Assembly: GCA_963989385.1 (NCBI GenBank)
Contig: OZ022502.1
Coordinates: forward strand, 9,501,001-9,565,000
Source of the DNA: Ctena decussata
Lineage: Eukaryota; Mollusca; Bivalvia; Lucinida; Lucinidae
Direction: 5' to 3'
DNA length: 64,000 nucleotides
Made by a program: the position numbers and the translations under genes
Notes under the pieces: model-generated
Database searches by the model: none
What the model was told of the DNA's origin: nothing
What the model saw: the letters and a program-made list of their open reading frames with translations, nothing else
In this document: one piece after another, positions 45,801-54,440 of the stretch
How the letters are laid out: the number at the start of each line of letters is the position of its first letter
How positions within the stretch are numbered: the first letter of the stretch is position 1

Positions 45801-48800
45801 TTACTGCCAGATGATGCAAAATAAATAGTGTGTCCGATTATGGGATTTTCATAATCCATCATCAAAAATAATCGGACAGGAGGTTTCGATAGATTATCGA
45901 TTATAATCCAAAGCTATCGAACCAATGGCAAACACAGGTCCTATCCCCCAGAAAGGTGGAATGCTATCCTTGTACTGCTTAAAACTATATGAAAACTTGT
46001 TAACTTATCATATTTAAATGCATGATTTTATGTTTAATACCTTACAACAATAGGTCCTGACATCACACTCATTTTATGAAGCACTGACATTTAAGATGTG
46101 TACTAAGACTATCAAGTTGCTAAAGAGACACTTACGGCTATATTCAAGAACAAAACTCACACTCACACTTGACTCAAACTCGAGTAAGTATCCCTCAAGT
46201 GTGGCTGGAGTGGGATCAACAAGAGTGTGAGTGGAGTTCAGCTTTTGTATTCACGAAGCTATCTCAACCTCGCCTTTCCCAAGTGTTACTCGAGCTCCAC
46301 TCCAGTTTCAAATAGAAAATAATAACGTTGCAAAACACCTTTTTAATGGACCGGTGACGCGAGTTAGTCGATACTTTTACCTCTCCTCTGTCTGTCCGTC
46401 TGTCGCGTCTAAATTTTTTGTATATTTTCTGGAATCAAGCAATGAATATGAAACTTTGCACAGCTTTTACAGACCTACCAAAGATAAGCATTTGACTTTT
46501 TTTTTTATTTCTTTTTGAAATGAAAGAGGATCGAGGTTTAGGGTGTGGGGTGGGGATGACAGACACAGTACGGGGGGCATCATCTGTGTAAAATACACAC
46601 ATTTTCTAATGTTTATATGTTTATAGTGCAACTTTGTCTCTGCTTCATACTTATCTATATATTCTGACTTATAACAGTGAATTAAATTCACGGGGTCGTC
46701 GGATGTGCTGGGTAACTTCCAGTAACGGGGCGTCCTTCTAACTTGAACAAGGGCCGACTGTGCTTGCAGCAGGAGCGTAATAGGGTTTGGGTTTTTATTT
46801 TTACTCTCGTCTATCTTATCTTTCTTTTTTCTGGGAGACGGCACGATATAATACGCTCTGAAAGAGGCATTAAACTCAAACAACCAACTAATCAACTAGC
46901 CTGCCAACGAAATCAGATTTAGTTGAGACATACTTATTTGTCCAAAAAAATCACACACAAAGACATGAAATATATCATTACAATATCAATGCCGGTCTAA
47001 ACGGACAAACAATGTACTCATACTCCCCTGAAAATAATGGGCATACCCTGTTTTGGCATTCCTTAAAGCTACCAAAACCCAGCCAAACCTGTTGCCATAG
47101 TAATGGTGCTATGGCCTCACCGATATCTACATGGAAATATGAATGATAATGTAAAATGATTTCATGTATCTGAAAAATAGTTTATTTTTCTTTTCTCAAA
47201 TGATTTAATTCTTTTTTTATTTGATTTAATATGCACAGTTTATCGCTCTAGAAGATGATGAAAATCATGCTTAGGAAACCTAAGATGGGCCACGAAGACT
47301 TCATAATTAGGTGATGGGTGGAGGGGTAATAGGGGCGGGGTAGTTCATTTTTTCCGATAGTTCATCATATGCAGCCAGGCATGTTTCTTCTTCTTCTTCT
47401 CTCTCAGGTGTCCCGATAGCTGAATGGGTTAAGCTCTGGTCTGATTTGCCAGCGGTCCGGGTTCGATTCCTACTGGCTATATAATTTTTTTTTCAAAAGC
47501 AAAGGCAGTTCTATTGCACACAGCCTTTCATTGTCACCCTTCCGTCGTCCTGATATGATGTGACTAAAATACTGTTGAAATGGACAAAATCCCAAGTCAT
47601 CTCTCTCTCTCTCTCCTGATATTGGGTGTAGAAAAAGGTGATGGAGCGGACACAAAATGTTAGTTGACCATTAAGTTTGACCTTGAATTCGATCCAACAG
47701 CTTTACACAAAGCTTTGACACGGCTTCATCCAAGTTTCAAGAAAATCCTCCTGTTGGTTCAGAAGATGAGGAGCGGGCAAGAAAAGGAAAAAAAACAACA
47801 GACATACGGACTGAACAAGAGGGTCACGAAGCCCAACTGTGGAGATATGAGAAACATTGGTTAAAAGTCAGCGAATGACCTTGATATATTTTACTCAAAA
47901 ACGATCATGTACTCATTTAATTGACTATTACCAACTTTTGTAGCGAAATCTTCTACTAATTCCATGAATTCTTCTCAGTTAAAAGCACCAAAACGCAAAT
48001 TTGACCTTGCCGTACAAAAGGTGAAGGTCAACCAAAAGTCGTCATTTGGTAGTACTTGTGTACCCGATGCTACATATCATCAGTCTAATGGTTCTGGAGA
48101 AGAAGATTCTTAAAGGTTTTTACTATATTTTGGAATGATGGCCGTGTTGGTCAGGTATCTCTGACCATTTGAACAACTTTTCGCATCCGCAAGCCCTGGT
48201 GCAGTAAACAAAATTTGCATATAATCAGCCCATAGGTTTCAAACTTGAAGTTGTTTGAAATTGTGGACGGACGGACGATGACGGATGATGGAGCTTGTCT
48301 ATCCTATTAGGTCCCCCGGAGCGTTTGGCGCAGGTGAGCTAAAATAGAAGTATGGTCAAGCACATCATTCTTTCTCTCTGCATATTTTTCATGCAGTTAT
48401 CTTGAAGGGTTTACTATAAAATTATGAAGCAGACATAAAATATTAATATTTGAACTTTGACCTTCACGTGCGACCTTGATTCGACATTCTTAAAGTGTAT
48501 TCTCTTTGTAAGATAACACGTGTTTTCAGGTGATACTCGGTGGAGTACAGCTGTTGTTTGTTGTTGTTTTGAATTTAACGGCCCTTTGAGACAGTATTTC
48601 AGTCTATATTGGGCCGTCTCCCAGAAAGAGGGGGAAAGAAAATATAAATGACAGACAAGAGAAAAGAATAAAAAAAAAAATAAATAAAAACTGCCCGTAC
48701 CTACTGCAAGCACAGTAAGCCCTTGCCCTTCTTAAATCCAAATAAGTAGGACACCTCGGTACTGGAAGTTATAACCAGCACCATCGCCCGACCACCATCC

Positions 48801-51800
48801 CCGTGGAAGACAGAGTGTATATATTATGTAACGGACAGACAGACGGATGGGGCAATACCATATAAATGACCACTCGTCTAAAATATGACCAAACACGAAT
48901 GATAAACATGTAAAACGGCAAATGATCGGACTAGCTTGCGCACCAAAGTCAGTTAAGTTCTGTTTCGTATTCATAAACAACACTTGAGTTCAGTTCGAGG
49001 GAGGTATCGGTCTCACTCAACACTCACTCACTTTATCGAGTCCACTCAGAGCTCCCTAACCTTTGTGAATACCAACGAGCCCTAAGCTGAGTCTACCTGT
49101 GACCGCTAGACGATTAACTCAATGAGTGGAGTATGAGTGGAGTGTGAGTTTTGTTCTTGAATATAGCCGTAAGTTGCTTCATTCATCACATACTTTCAAT
49201 CTGAGTGGTTTGGATTTGCATTTTTCTTGCAGCAAAGTTGCAATATGGGAAAAATAACTCACAAAAGGGTCAGGTGTGAGTTTTTCCGTTTATAATCGAT
49301 TATTATCACACACAATCAATTAGTAGAATCAAAAGAAATTTTCGATTGATTATCGATTATACTCGATCATTGATACAACACTAAAATAAGCATTAGAATG
49401 TTGATTTGGAAATATTGATTCATGCAAAGAAAACAAAGGTTACTTTTTAGCAAAGAAACTTTGGGAATCAAATAATCACAAGTGATTGCAATCAGTTGCA
49501 TTAAATTTATTTCACAAAAGAATAAAGTAAGTGAAATTTACTAGCCACTAAATGTATTTTTCATAACTCATTCTGTGCACATGCTTTCTCTCTGAGTAGT
49601 GTAGGTTGTGTTTCATAACATGGAGCAAAATGTTGGGATATGACAAATCACCAGACTGAAATTTCTGAAGTAATAAAAGCATTCATTACATTTATCTGCA
49701 TGCATTTTGGAAGGATTATTTGAAGCAGAAATGTTTAGCAAAATATCAAAACTCTAAGCACATACATGTAGAATGCTGTGATGATTAGGATATTTGAGAC
49801 TTTCATTTGAAATCCTTTGCACATTTTAGATTATAAGGATGAACAATGAAAGATTTGCAGTACCAGAGATTCTGTTTCGGCCGTCTGATGTTGGAGTGCA
49901 AGAAATGGGTATTACAGAGTCATTGGTACATTCTGTTGGTACCACAAATGAGGGTAAGTGAGAAAAAAGCTTCCTGTTAGTATTCCATATGCTGAAAAAA
50001 ATGAGTCTAAAGGTGAATGGGTGCATTTGCAGGGGAAGCAACTCTGCCATTTTTTAGCTCGCCATAACGAAGTTGATGGAAGAGCTATTGCGCAACCCCC
50101 AGCGTCGGCGTTGGTGTTAGCAAAATGTTCAAGTTTTACATTAAAGTTTTTTATGTGATGGGCAAGGCGCTGTCAGGCGAGCTATCCTGTCCCTGTGACA
50201 GGTCTTGTATTTTTCTGCCTCAGTACAGATCAACTCTTAAAGGAAAGACTTTGCTCCTCTAGGAACAAATTCTTTCCTTTAAGAGTTGACTCCCTTTTTT
50301 AAAAGCTTCTTTTTCCATGTTCCCCTTTGTAAAAATGGCAGAAAAGCATGTAGGTGTACCTATACACTTTAGGGCATATAGTCATTCATCTTTTTTTTTT
50401 TTTTTGATCATCATGATTTTGAAATGGAATTATTTGATGATGACTGAAGTATCCGGTATCATATCTTGTAGCGTTCTTAAAATGTATATTTGGATTGAGT
50501 TCTCCATAACAGTTTTGTATTAAGAAAGAATTGCACTCTCAAATATATGGTAGATGCAGTTTGAAAATTGTAAGGGAATTGGCTCCCTAAAGAGAAAAAC
50601 TGAGAGTTAATATTTTGATTTGTGGCACTTGTGTTATCTTTTCAACATACTTAAACTGTCCAAATTCATAATCATGGTATCTTTTATGATCCTTTCTCAC
50701 CTGTATTTCCCATAATAAAATTTACAAGCATAATGATTAGTATTGCGAACTCCAATATATTGTATTGGCTATTGCCCTGTATCACACAGACTCTATTGTG
50801 CCAGCTGATTGGAGTCCTAGCTTTAATCCATCATTTCATGTAAGAAAGCTTTTGTCACAACACAGCTTCCTTGTATTTTATAGAAATGCAGCCCCATCTC
50901 TATGGCAACATCCTTCTCACTGGTGGCAATGTGTTAATACCGGGATTTGAAGATAGATTGTAAGTATGAGACAAACTTGCTTGAGAAAATGACACTCAGA
51001 AAAAGAAGTAAAAAAGGTTACCTCTTAAAAAATCCAATAAATTGGGACACCTAAAATGCCAACCCTAATTGTCCTAAAAATGGAAGTTTGGTTTTACCTT
51101 GCAGTAATGTATCCAAAAGATGGAGATGGAATAGCAAACATTTTAGGTCCTGAACAGACGGCTCCTTTCGGAGCAGTCTGATCTGGGTCTGCACTGTTTG
51201 CTCAGACCTATCTGTCCCAATACTTAGCATCAATACTGTAATTCTGAATTTCTGTTGTCTTGCCTGTGAGTAGGAGAAAATGATACATAGCTGTTACTTT
51301 ATTCTGGTTATAGCTTATACTTAAGTCAAATTTTCTGGTTTCCACTTCTGTAATAATCAAGATGCCAAACAGGAAGAAATAGTGTTATGGGTGATTTTAA
51401 AAAAAACGAGTCTTATCCGTTTCCTTGAGATATCTGATGAAAGAAAGCTTTTTGTACACTTTATTTATTGTCAGAGTATGCATTGCAATGATCTTAAAAG
51501 TGGTGCAAAGTTTCACTTTCCTACCTTCAATACTTACAAAATGATGGCTCAAAAAGGGGTCAATTTTGTCCCAAGTGTAACGCAAAAAGTGTGACATTTT
51601 TACTAAAATTGTATCTTTACCTCTTTGCATGATTAAAATGACTGATTTTAAATATATTTTTTATCATTTAATTAAAAGTTACATTATTGGGCCTTCAGAT
51701 CAACATATTGTTTTGTCTTTATTTTTGATATTACATGCATGGTGTGCACTTGAATAAGGTTTGGTGCAAAAATGTCCCGAGTGTAACAAATCTGACTAAA

Positions 51801-54136
51801 TTTGTCAAATTTCTGCAACAAATTGAAGTCAGAAAAAGTTTATCATAATTCTTTACCCCCCATATTGATATGTTTGTTTAAATACCACAAACAGCAATTT
51901 CCTTTCAAAGACCTAAGAATAATATGCATCAGAAGTTTTGTTACACTCGGGACAAATAAAATAGGTGTTTTTTCACACATTTTGGGTCATAACTCCTGAG
52001 CTACTAGACCGAAATGATAAAAATTTATATCTGCTTGTGCAGAAATCATCTGGCTATCCTATGAATGCTAGTCCAGCAGTTTTGTAACGTTTTACTATAT
52101 AGAATATTAGGGAGAGTGAACAGACCCCTAATGTCACACTTTTGACTCATTTTTTTAAAACCACCCTTATGTGGAATCTCTGCTTACTGTAGGTTATGGG
52201 CCCAGTCGGTTGGGTGTCTGACTTAAAGCCACAGGTCCTGGGTTGGATACCCGGTCCGGCCACTTACTTTCATCTCTCCTTTCGCTGATTCAAGAAGGAC
52301 AGTTGTCAGTTACTGGCGAAAGTATGTGCACTTAGTACTGGTTAACTGCTTAGGAGGTCTAAGCCTGCCCAGGAATAGTGTGGTTAGGTTAACTGACCAT
52401 CCCGACATGACCATAGCTGTTTACTGTGGACGTTAAACAATAACACAACACATTAATGTAGTTTATGTACAGTCCGAGATAGCTTATCAGCTTACCACCT
52501 TTTCTCTAAATATTCAGACATGGAAAACATTTCTGTAATGGACACGCCCTTCTTAAACTCAGTTAAACAGGAAAGTCTTTGGGAACAAATGCTTGTGTTC
52601 AAAGAGGATCCACTATAATTAGGTTGTCTTGTAATTGTTTTTGTTGAGATACAACGTATCTTAATGCATCACACTAGATATTCCTGCTGCTTTTTCTCCA
52701 ACAGCCTAGTCTTCCAAAACTGATACTTTGTATGTGAATGGATACCACCTTTTACCCCAGGGTATTTATGTTTGTTTCATAGAGAGCTACTCACAACAAA
52801 GGAAAACATTTGCTCTTACAGTAATTATTTCCTCAAAGGTTTGCCACCTTATCAGAAATGATTCAAAAGCCATTTCTGCTAAAGTGATATATCTAGGGAA
52901 AATGGCCGGAAAAACTTTTCATCTTGATAGTATGCTCTCGTTAATTATCTGTGTTATTTGTTTACAGCAACATGGACATTCGAAGTATGTCACCAGATGA
53001 ATATGATATATCAGTTACATGCCCGAAAAAGTGAGTTGATCCTCGTGCACACTTTATTTCTGCTAGTAAATGCTCTTCACTTTTTTTTCTGAGATAAGTG
53101 CATAAATTTCCACCAAAATCTGCTTTAGACCACTGAAAATTGTCAGTTATTGTTTTCAAAATTGTCAGCTTTTCATTGAAGACATCCGGATATATCAACC
53201 CTCAAAATATTCTTTGGTGCCTTCACCTTAGGTGACTCTTTTTTTGGATTGATAAATCCATTAAAAACTTGTATGTTATAGGGGTCAAAAATGGTTTTTC
53301 ATGCATTAATGCTTGCAAGGTCCCGAGGGAGATGTTGAAAACCGAGGCAGAAGGACGAGATTTTCAACATCTCCCAAGGAACCTTGCAAACATTAATGCA
53401 TCGGACAAAAATGTTTGATTGCTATTATTTCATAATTTTAACGACAATGCTACAAAAATAACGAAAATGTTTGGGCACTATTTTTGGGCCTCATTGCCTT
53501 TACCTTGCTGATTCCTACACACACTATACATTTTTTATAAAAAATCCTCGTTTCAGGCCATGATCAGCTATTGTGAATATTCGTCCAGCCTTTTGCAGCA
53601 GTTTACAAGTCATAATCATGTTCATCAAATTTTCACTTGATGTCGTCTGCACTTACATTTTCACAATATCTGAATTTGTATAAGTCCTCTGTATAAGTCT
53701 TTCACAGATAACTGCAAATGCAATCTTGCCTCTTTTTTGTGTACTAAATGAGTATTGCCCTGCAATGTGCATACAAAAAGTCGCTAAGCAAGTCATTATA
53801 GGCCAGTGTTAAGCCTTCTTAATACATGGTTTTGTGTTTGTTAAAACATGCCTATTAATAACAGTGACACCAATATTTATGCAATAATGTATATTAATAA
53901 ACTTGTTTGCCAACTGAATAGAAAATATAGTCTTGTGTGGTCAAACTGAATTGAAAATACAGTCTTGTGTGGTTCAAAGGCAATAACACTTCCTTTTCTT
54001 TTTCAGTCCTATTACCTACGCCTGGTCAGGTGGTGTACAGCTGGCAAACGACCCCAAATTCAACAGTATGTGTGTGACGCGAGAAGAATTTGAAGAAAAC
54101 GGACATGCCATTTGTCAGGAAAAATTTGAATCATGA
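33769..54136 (+). CDS. ACTR6: Actin-related protein 6 (ARP6), complete 12-exon gene
   Basis: Coding exons: 33769-33839, 35444-35561, 36511-36579, 37955-38078, 41614-41752, 43071-43127, 44244-44342, 44861-44981, 49830-49953, 50884-50959, 52968-53030, 54007-54136. All introns are GT..AG, phases agree, and the joined 1191 bases give 396 aa, the length of human ARP6. Actin-fold landmarks: phosphate loop 1 (VLDNGAGSAKIGY, about 6-18), phosphate loop 2 (VVVDTGYSFSHIVPY, about 149-163), the ARP6-typical VNVGGKLLTNHLKEIISYR (about 174-192), the adenosine motif (LLTGGNVLIPGF, about 317-328) and NPITYAW near the C-terminus. ARP6 is a nuclear subunit of SWR1/SRCAP remodellers, which deposit H2A.Z, and pairs with the HIT zinc-finger subunit (Swc6/ZNHIT1). 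No inactivating lesion is seen. Confidence 0.97.
33876..34050. mobile_element. 175-bp inverted-end element with ATTACC target duplication
   Basis: CAGGCCTCATACT and inverse AGTATGAGGCCTG. Direct ATTACC flanks at 33870-33875 and 34051-34056. The inside repeats ATTTCAGGCTTT. It starts 36 bases past the ACTR6 exon 1 donor. Confidence 0.8.
34329..34366. repeat. Poly-C tract plus (CA)n
   Basis: About 22 C, then CACACACACACAC. Confidence 0.9.
34450..34880 (-). pseudogene. Second, older reverse-transcriptase fragment
   Basis: In ACTR6 intron 1. The minus strand reads DPNGVKKLLDRLNPHKSTGP then DDLSACVLTEC (about 34830-34715). After a frameshift it reads FNQSLVQSRVPDDRLQANVA then PIYKKGEKYDP (about 34710-34615). 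This is the N-terminal RT block K.GPD....L...VPDDW..ANV.PI.KKG of CR1/Jockey-like LINEs. No catalytic box remains, and the insertion runs against the host gene. Probable edges are uncertain. Confidence 0.7.
34973..35045. repeat. FB2 hairpin in ACTR6 intron 1
   Basis: AAACAGTGCAGATCTAGATC and AGACTGGTCC with inverse GAAACAGTCTGATCAGGATC and TATACTGTTTGC. Confidence 0.7.
35444..35561 (+). CDS. ACTR6: ACTR6 exon 2
   Basis: Residues 24-63: IVPNCVTKAKNV..GDQIDECKDLSGLYYLLPFQK, matching the ARP6 family's QIDE.KD.SGL..LPFQKG. Acceptor TTTTGCAG, donor AAG|GTAAGT. Confidence 0.96.
35582..35817. mobile_element. FB1 foldback element, copy 5
   Basis: 236 bp, GAGTCGCGACACAAG to CTTGTGTCGCGGCTC. Perfect flanking ATAT (35578-35581 and 35818-35821). 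It starts 20 bases past the ACTR6 exon 2 boundary. Confidence 0.85.
36348..36440. repeat. FB2 hairpin with an insert in the loop
   Basis: AAACAGTGCAGACCCAGGC at the left and GATCTGCACTGTTTACTGG at the right. The loop carries about 35 extra bases. Confidence 0.6.
36511..36579 (+). CDS. ACTR6: ACTR6 exon 3
   Basis: Residues 64-86: GYLVNWEIEKQVWDYMFGK, the conserved actin-fold GYLVNW..Q..VWDY segment. Acceptor TATTTTAG, donor AAG|GTAAGA. Confidence 0.95.
36926..37149. mobile_element. FB1 foldback element, copy 6
   Basis: 224 bp, GAGCCACAACATGAC to GTCGTGCAGTGGCTC. Perfect flanking ATAT (36922-36925 and 37150-37153). ACTR6 intron 3. Confidence 0.85.
37519..37754. mobile_element. FB1 foldback element, copy 7
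   Basis: 236 bp, GAGCCGCGACACGAG to CGTGTCGCGGCTC, close to the family consensus. Perfect flanking ATTT (37515-37518 and 37755-37758). Same intron as copy 6, about 370 bases away. Confidence 0.85.
37955..38078 (+). CDS. ACTR6: ACTR6 exon 4
   Basis: Residues 87-128: VLTEPYFNFTSIQEAINEIL then FEEYQFKSVFR, the ARP6 TEPYFNF.SIQ signature. Acceptor GTATTTAG, donor ATC|GTAAGT. The 2.75 kb inverted-end element follows in the next intron. Confidence 0.96.
38264..41009. mobile_element. 2.75 kb inverted-terminal-repeat element in ACTR6 intron 4
   Basis: AAAGGACTAGGTATGATTTG...TTTGGCCCCCTC at 38264-38303 matches the inverse at 40971-41009 at about 33 of 36 positions. TA bases lie next to each end, compatible with a TA target duplication. 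There is no reading frame of useful length inside, so it is nonautonomous or dead. It contains an inner palindrome at 38508-38598 (GCAGGCAAGTGCACAGCTG and inverse), GT repeats, and long G and C tracts at 39046-39312. Confidence 0.7.
39046..39312. repeat. GT microsatellite with long poly-G and poly-C tracts
   Basis: TGCGTGCGTGTG repeats at about 39050, then G-rich sequence, a run of about 15 G near 39197, a run of about 10 G near 39226, and about 25 C at 39276-39299 followed by CACACGCACAC. G and C blocks on one strand can pair into a hairpin or form G-quadruplexes. Tract lengths may be assembly-sensitive. Confidence 0.8.
41614..41752 (+). CDS. ACTR6: ACTR6 exon 5
   Basis: Residues 128-174: the variable SQYKHNKDSPGKK stretch, then the second phosphate loop VVVDTGYSFSHIVPYY. 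Acceptor TATTTCAG, donor CAG|GTAACA. Confidence 0.96.
41878..42170. repeat. Two FB5 hairpins in ACTR6 intron 5
   Basis: Hairpins at 41881-41942 (TTGCTCCTACAGGAGCAA) and 42068-42150 are joined by the family's GAAGGGAGGCAAAAATAAA and TTGCTTCCCCTGAAAG unit. Confidence 0.65.
43071..43127 (+). CDS. ACTR6: ACTR6 exon 6
   Basis: Residues 174-193, VNVGGKLLTNHLKEIISYR, nearly invariant in ARP6. At 57 bases it is the shortest exon, with a strong TTTTTTCAG-type acceptor and donor CAG|GTAGGT. Confidence 0.96.
43165..43402. mobile_element. FB1 foldback element, copy 8
   Basis: 238 bp, GAGCCCTGACATGAC to GTTGCATCACAGCTT. Perfect flanking AAAT (43161-43164 and 43403-43406). It starts 37 bases after the ACTR6 exon 6 boundary. 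Confidence 0.85.
43416..43638. mobile_element. 223-bp near-perfect foldback element
   Basis: GGGGCCGTACTCATAAAG pairs with CTTTTATGAATACGGCCCC-side arm. The centre ACTATGAAATTTGATCTGG pairs with AGAGCAAATTTCATAGT. It follows FB1 copy 8 by 13 bases in ACTR6 intron 6. Confidence 0.8.
44021..44230. mobile_element. FB1 foldback element, copy 9 (left end truncated)
   Basis: The right arm is complete (ends CATGTCATGGCTT); the left terminus is eroded. It ends 13 bases before ACTR6 exon 7, so the intron's branch point probably falls inside it. Confidence 0.75.
44244..44342 (+). CDS. ACTR6: ACTR6 exon 7
   Basis: Residues 193-226: QLMVMDESYVINQLKEDVSY, matching the family's VMDE..VINQ.KED..YVS. Its acceptor starts only 13 bases after a foldback element (FB1), and another inverted-end element starts 20 bases past its donor. 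Confidence 0.95.
44362..44577. mobile_element. 216-bp inverted-end element with CTATAC target duplication
   Basis: Ends CAGTGCTGGAAAC and inverse GTTTCCAGCACTG. Direct CTATAC flanks at 44356-44361 and 44578-44583. It starts 20 bases past ACTR6 exon 7. Confidence 0.8.
44861..44981 (+). CDS. ACTR6: ACTR6 exon 8
   Basis: Residues 226-266: KKGAENTVMRDYVLPDYTHI then KRGFIRP, the ARP6 YVLPD....KKGF.P region. Donor CAG|GTGAGG, phase 0. A 4.8 kb intron follows. Confidence 0.95.
45050..45212 (-). mobile_element. Short relic of the GAGCTAAAA repeat group
   Basis: On the minus strand it runs from ACAAGACCTGTCACCAGGAC, GCTCGCCTGACAGCG to TCCTGAACTTCGTTTAGGCG and AGCTAAAAA. It keeps both ends of 18694-20320 with the middle deleted. 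A second relic is at 50055-50207. Confidence 0.65.
45568..45773. mobile_element. FB1 foldback element, copy 10
   Basis: 206 bp, GAGCAGCGAAACAAC to GATGTGTAGTGGCTC. Flanks ATAA and ATAC, three of four matching. Confidence 0.75.
47409..47481 (+). mobile_element. tRNA-like sequence (SINE head or tRNA pseudogene)
   Basis: It has an A-box-like TAGCTGAATGGG and a B-box-like GGTTCGATTCC at tRNA spacing, ending CCTACTGGCTA. I could not draw a clean anticodon stem, and T-rich sequence follows. A related minus-strand copy with GGTTTGACTCC lies at about 59520-59600. Confidence 0.55.
47814..48344 (+). mobile_element. Dispersed repeat with GGACGGACG tail
   Basis: ACAAGAGGGTCACGAAGCCC to GGCGCAGGTGAGCTAAAAT. 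The body matches the 11304-12532 repeat (GAATGACCTTGA...ATCATGTACTCATT). It is nested inside the 3.05 kb inverted-end element. Confidence 0.6.
49830..49953 (+). CDS. ACTR6: ACTR6 exon 9
   Basis: Residues 267-308: NERFAVPEILFRPSDVGVQE then MGITESLVHSV, the actin NERF..PE.LF.PSD.G motif. Acceptor CATTTTAG, donor GAGG|GTAAGT. Confidence 0.96.
50055..50207 (-). mobile_element. Short relic of the GAGCTAAAA repeat group
   Basis: Almost the same structure as 45050-45212 (TTTAGCTCGCC...AAGGCGCTGTCAGGCGAGCT...GACAGGTCTTGT on the plus strand), independently located in ACTR6 intron 9. Confidence 0.65.
50884..50959 (+). CDS. ACTR6: ACTR6 exon 10
   Basis: Residues 308-333: MQPHLYGNILLTGGNVLIPG, the adenosine-contact motif of the actin fold. 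Acceptor TTTATAG, donor ATT|GTAAGT. Confidence 0.96.
51130..51215. repeat. FB2 hairpin in ACTR6 intron 10
   Basis: Arms GGTCCTGAACAGACGGCTCC and GGAGCAGTCTGATCTGGGTC. Flanked by the usual CTATCTGTCCCAATACTTAG. Confidence 0.7.
52197..52452 (+). mobile_element. tRNA-headed SINE, copy 2
   Basis: Same head (GGTGTCTGACTTAAAGCC), body (GCCTGCCCAGGAATAGTGTG) and AACAATAACACAACA tail as copy 1. In ACTR6 intron 10. Confidence 0.8.
52968..53030 (+). CDS. ACTR6: ACTR6 exon 11
   Basis: Residues 333-354: NMDIRSMSPDEYDISVTCPK, aligned with the family's R.L.P.DYDV.V. Acceptor TTTACAG, donor AAAAA|GTGAGT. Confidence 0.93.
53288..53412. repeat. Foldback palindrome in ACTR6 intron 11
   Basis: TGCATTAATGCTTGCAAGGT and GGGAGATGTTGAAAA with inverses TTTTCAACATCTCCC and CCTTGCAAACATTAATGCA. 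Confidence 0.75.
54007..54136 (+). CDS. ACTR6: ACTR6 exon 12 (stop codon)
   Basis: Residues 354-396: NPITYAWSGGVQLANDPKF, then VTREEFEENGHAICQEKFES and TGA at 54134-54136. The T-R-E-E/D-Y/F-E-E-N-G-H-x-x-C tail is typical of ARP6. The 3' UTR enters foldback repeats almost at once (54165 onward); an ATTAAA at 55074-55079 is one possible poly(A) signal. Confidence 0.97.
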
Positions 54137-54164
54137 CAAATCTTTCCTGTTTACACAACATAAA

Positions 54165-54335
54165 AATTCTAAGCATTGGGACAGATAGGTCTGAGCAAAT
54201 AGTGAAGACCCAGATCAGAAAGGAGAAGTCCGATCAGAGTCTACACAGTCTGCAAATCCATCTGCATCATTCCTGCATGTAAAACAGGTGTTCATAGGAC
54301 AATTACAGTAATTAATTTAGGTGTCCCAGTTTTTA
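54165..54335. repeat. FB2 element in the ACTR6 3' flank
   Basis: CTAAGCATTGGGACAGATAG, GAGCAAATAGTGAAGACCC, then ATTTAGGTGTCCCAG. It begins 30 bases after the stop codon, so it may be part of the 3' UTR. Confidence 0.6.
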
Positions 54336-54338
54336 TGC

Positions 54339-54440
54339 TATTTGGCCCAAAATAGATACCATAAAAATTCTAATAGAATTTTTATGGTATCTATTTTGGG
54401 CCAAATAGAATTTTTATGGTATCTATTTTGGGCCAAATAG
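54339..54440. repeat. Palindrome with one arm tandemly duplicated
   Basis: The left arm CTATTTGGCCCAAAATAGAT (54339 on) is followed by its inverse ending at 54408. The same inverse (ATAGAATTTTTATGGTATC onward) is then repeated once more to 54440 with no change. Confidence 0.85.

Larger units (their letters stand above)
46130..49174. mobile_element. 3.05 kb inverted-terminal-repeat element in ACTR6 intron 8
   Basis: ACTTACGGCTATATTCAAG... continuing to CTCACACTC (46130-46165) is repeated in inverse at 49140-49174, about 34 bases with no mismatch seen. AAGTTGCT occurs at 46114-46121 and 49171-49178 and may be an 8-base target duplication, but then the left inverted end would be offset by eight bases. 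Inside are a tRNA-like sequence (47409-47480), a CT microsatellite (47592-47612), a GACGGACG-tailed repeat (47814-48344) and no convincing gene. Confidence 0.7.

Noticed and set aside
46467..46895. 142-codon minus-strand open frame
   Set aside because: Lies within the 3.05 kb inverted-end element. There is no recognisable domain, and the sequence is low-complexity with Ser/Lys/Pro bias.
104..54136. A novel multi-gene defence or biosynthetic system
   Set aside because: The readable genes are conserved eukaryotic housekeeping-type factors, and everything else resolves into repeats. The unusual biology here is in the foldback elements, not in a gene cluster.
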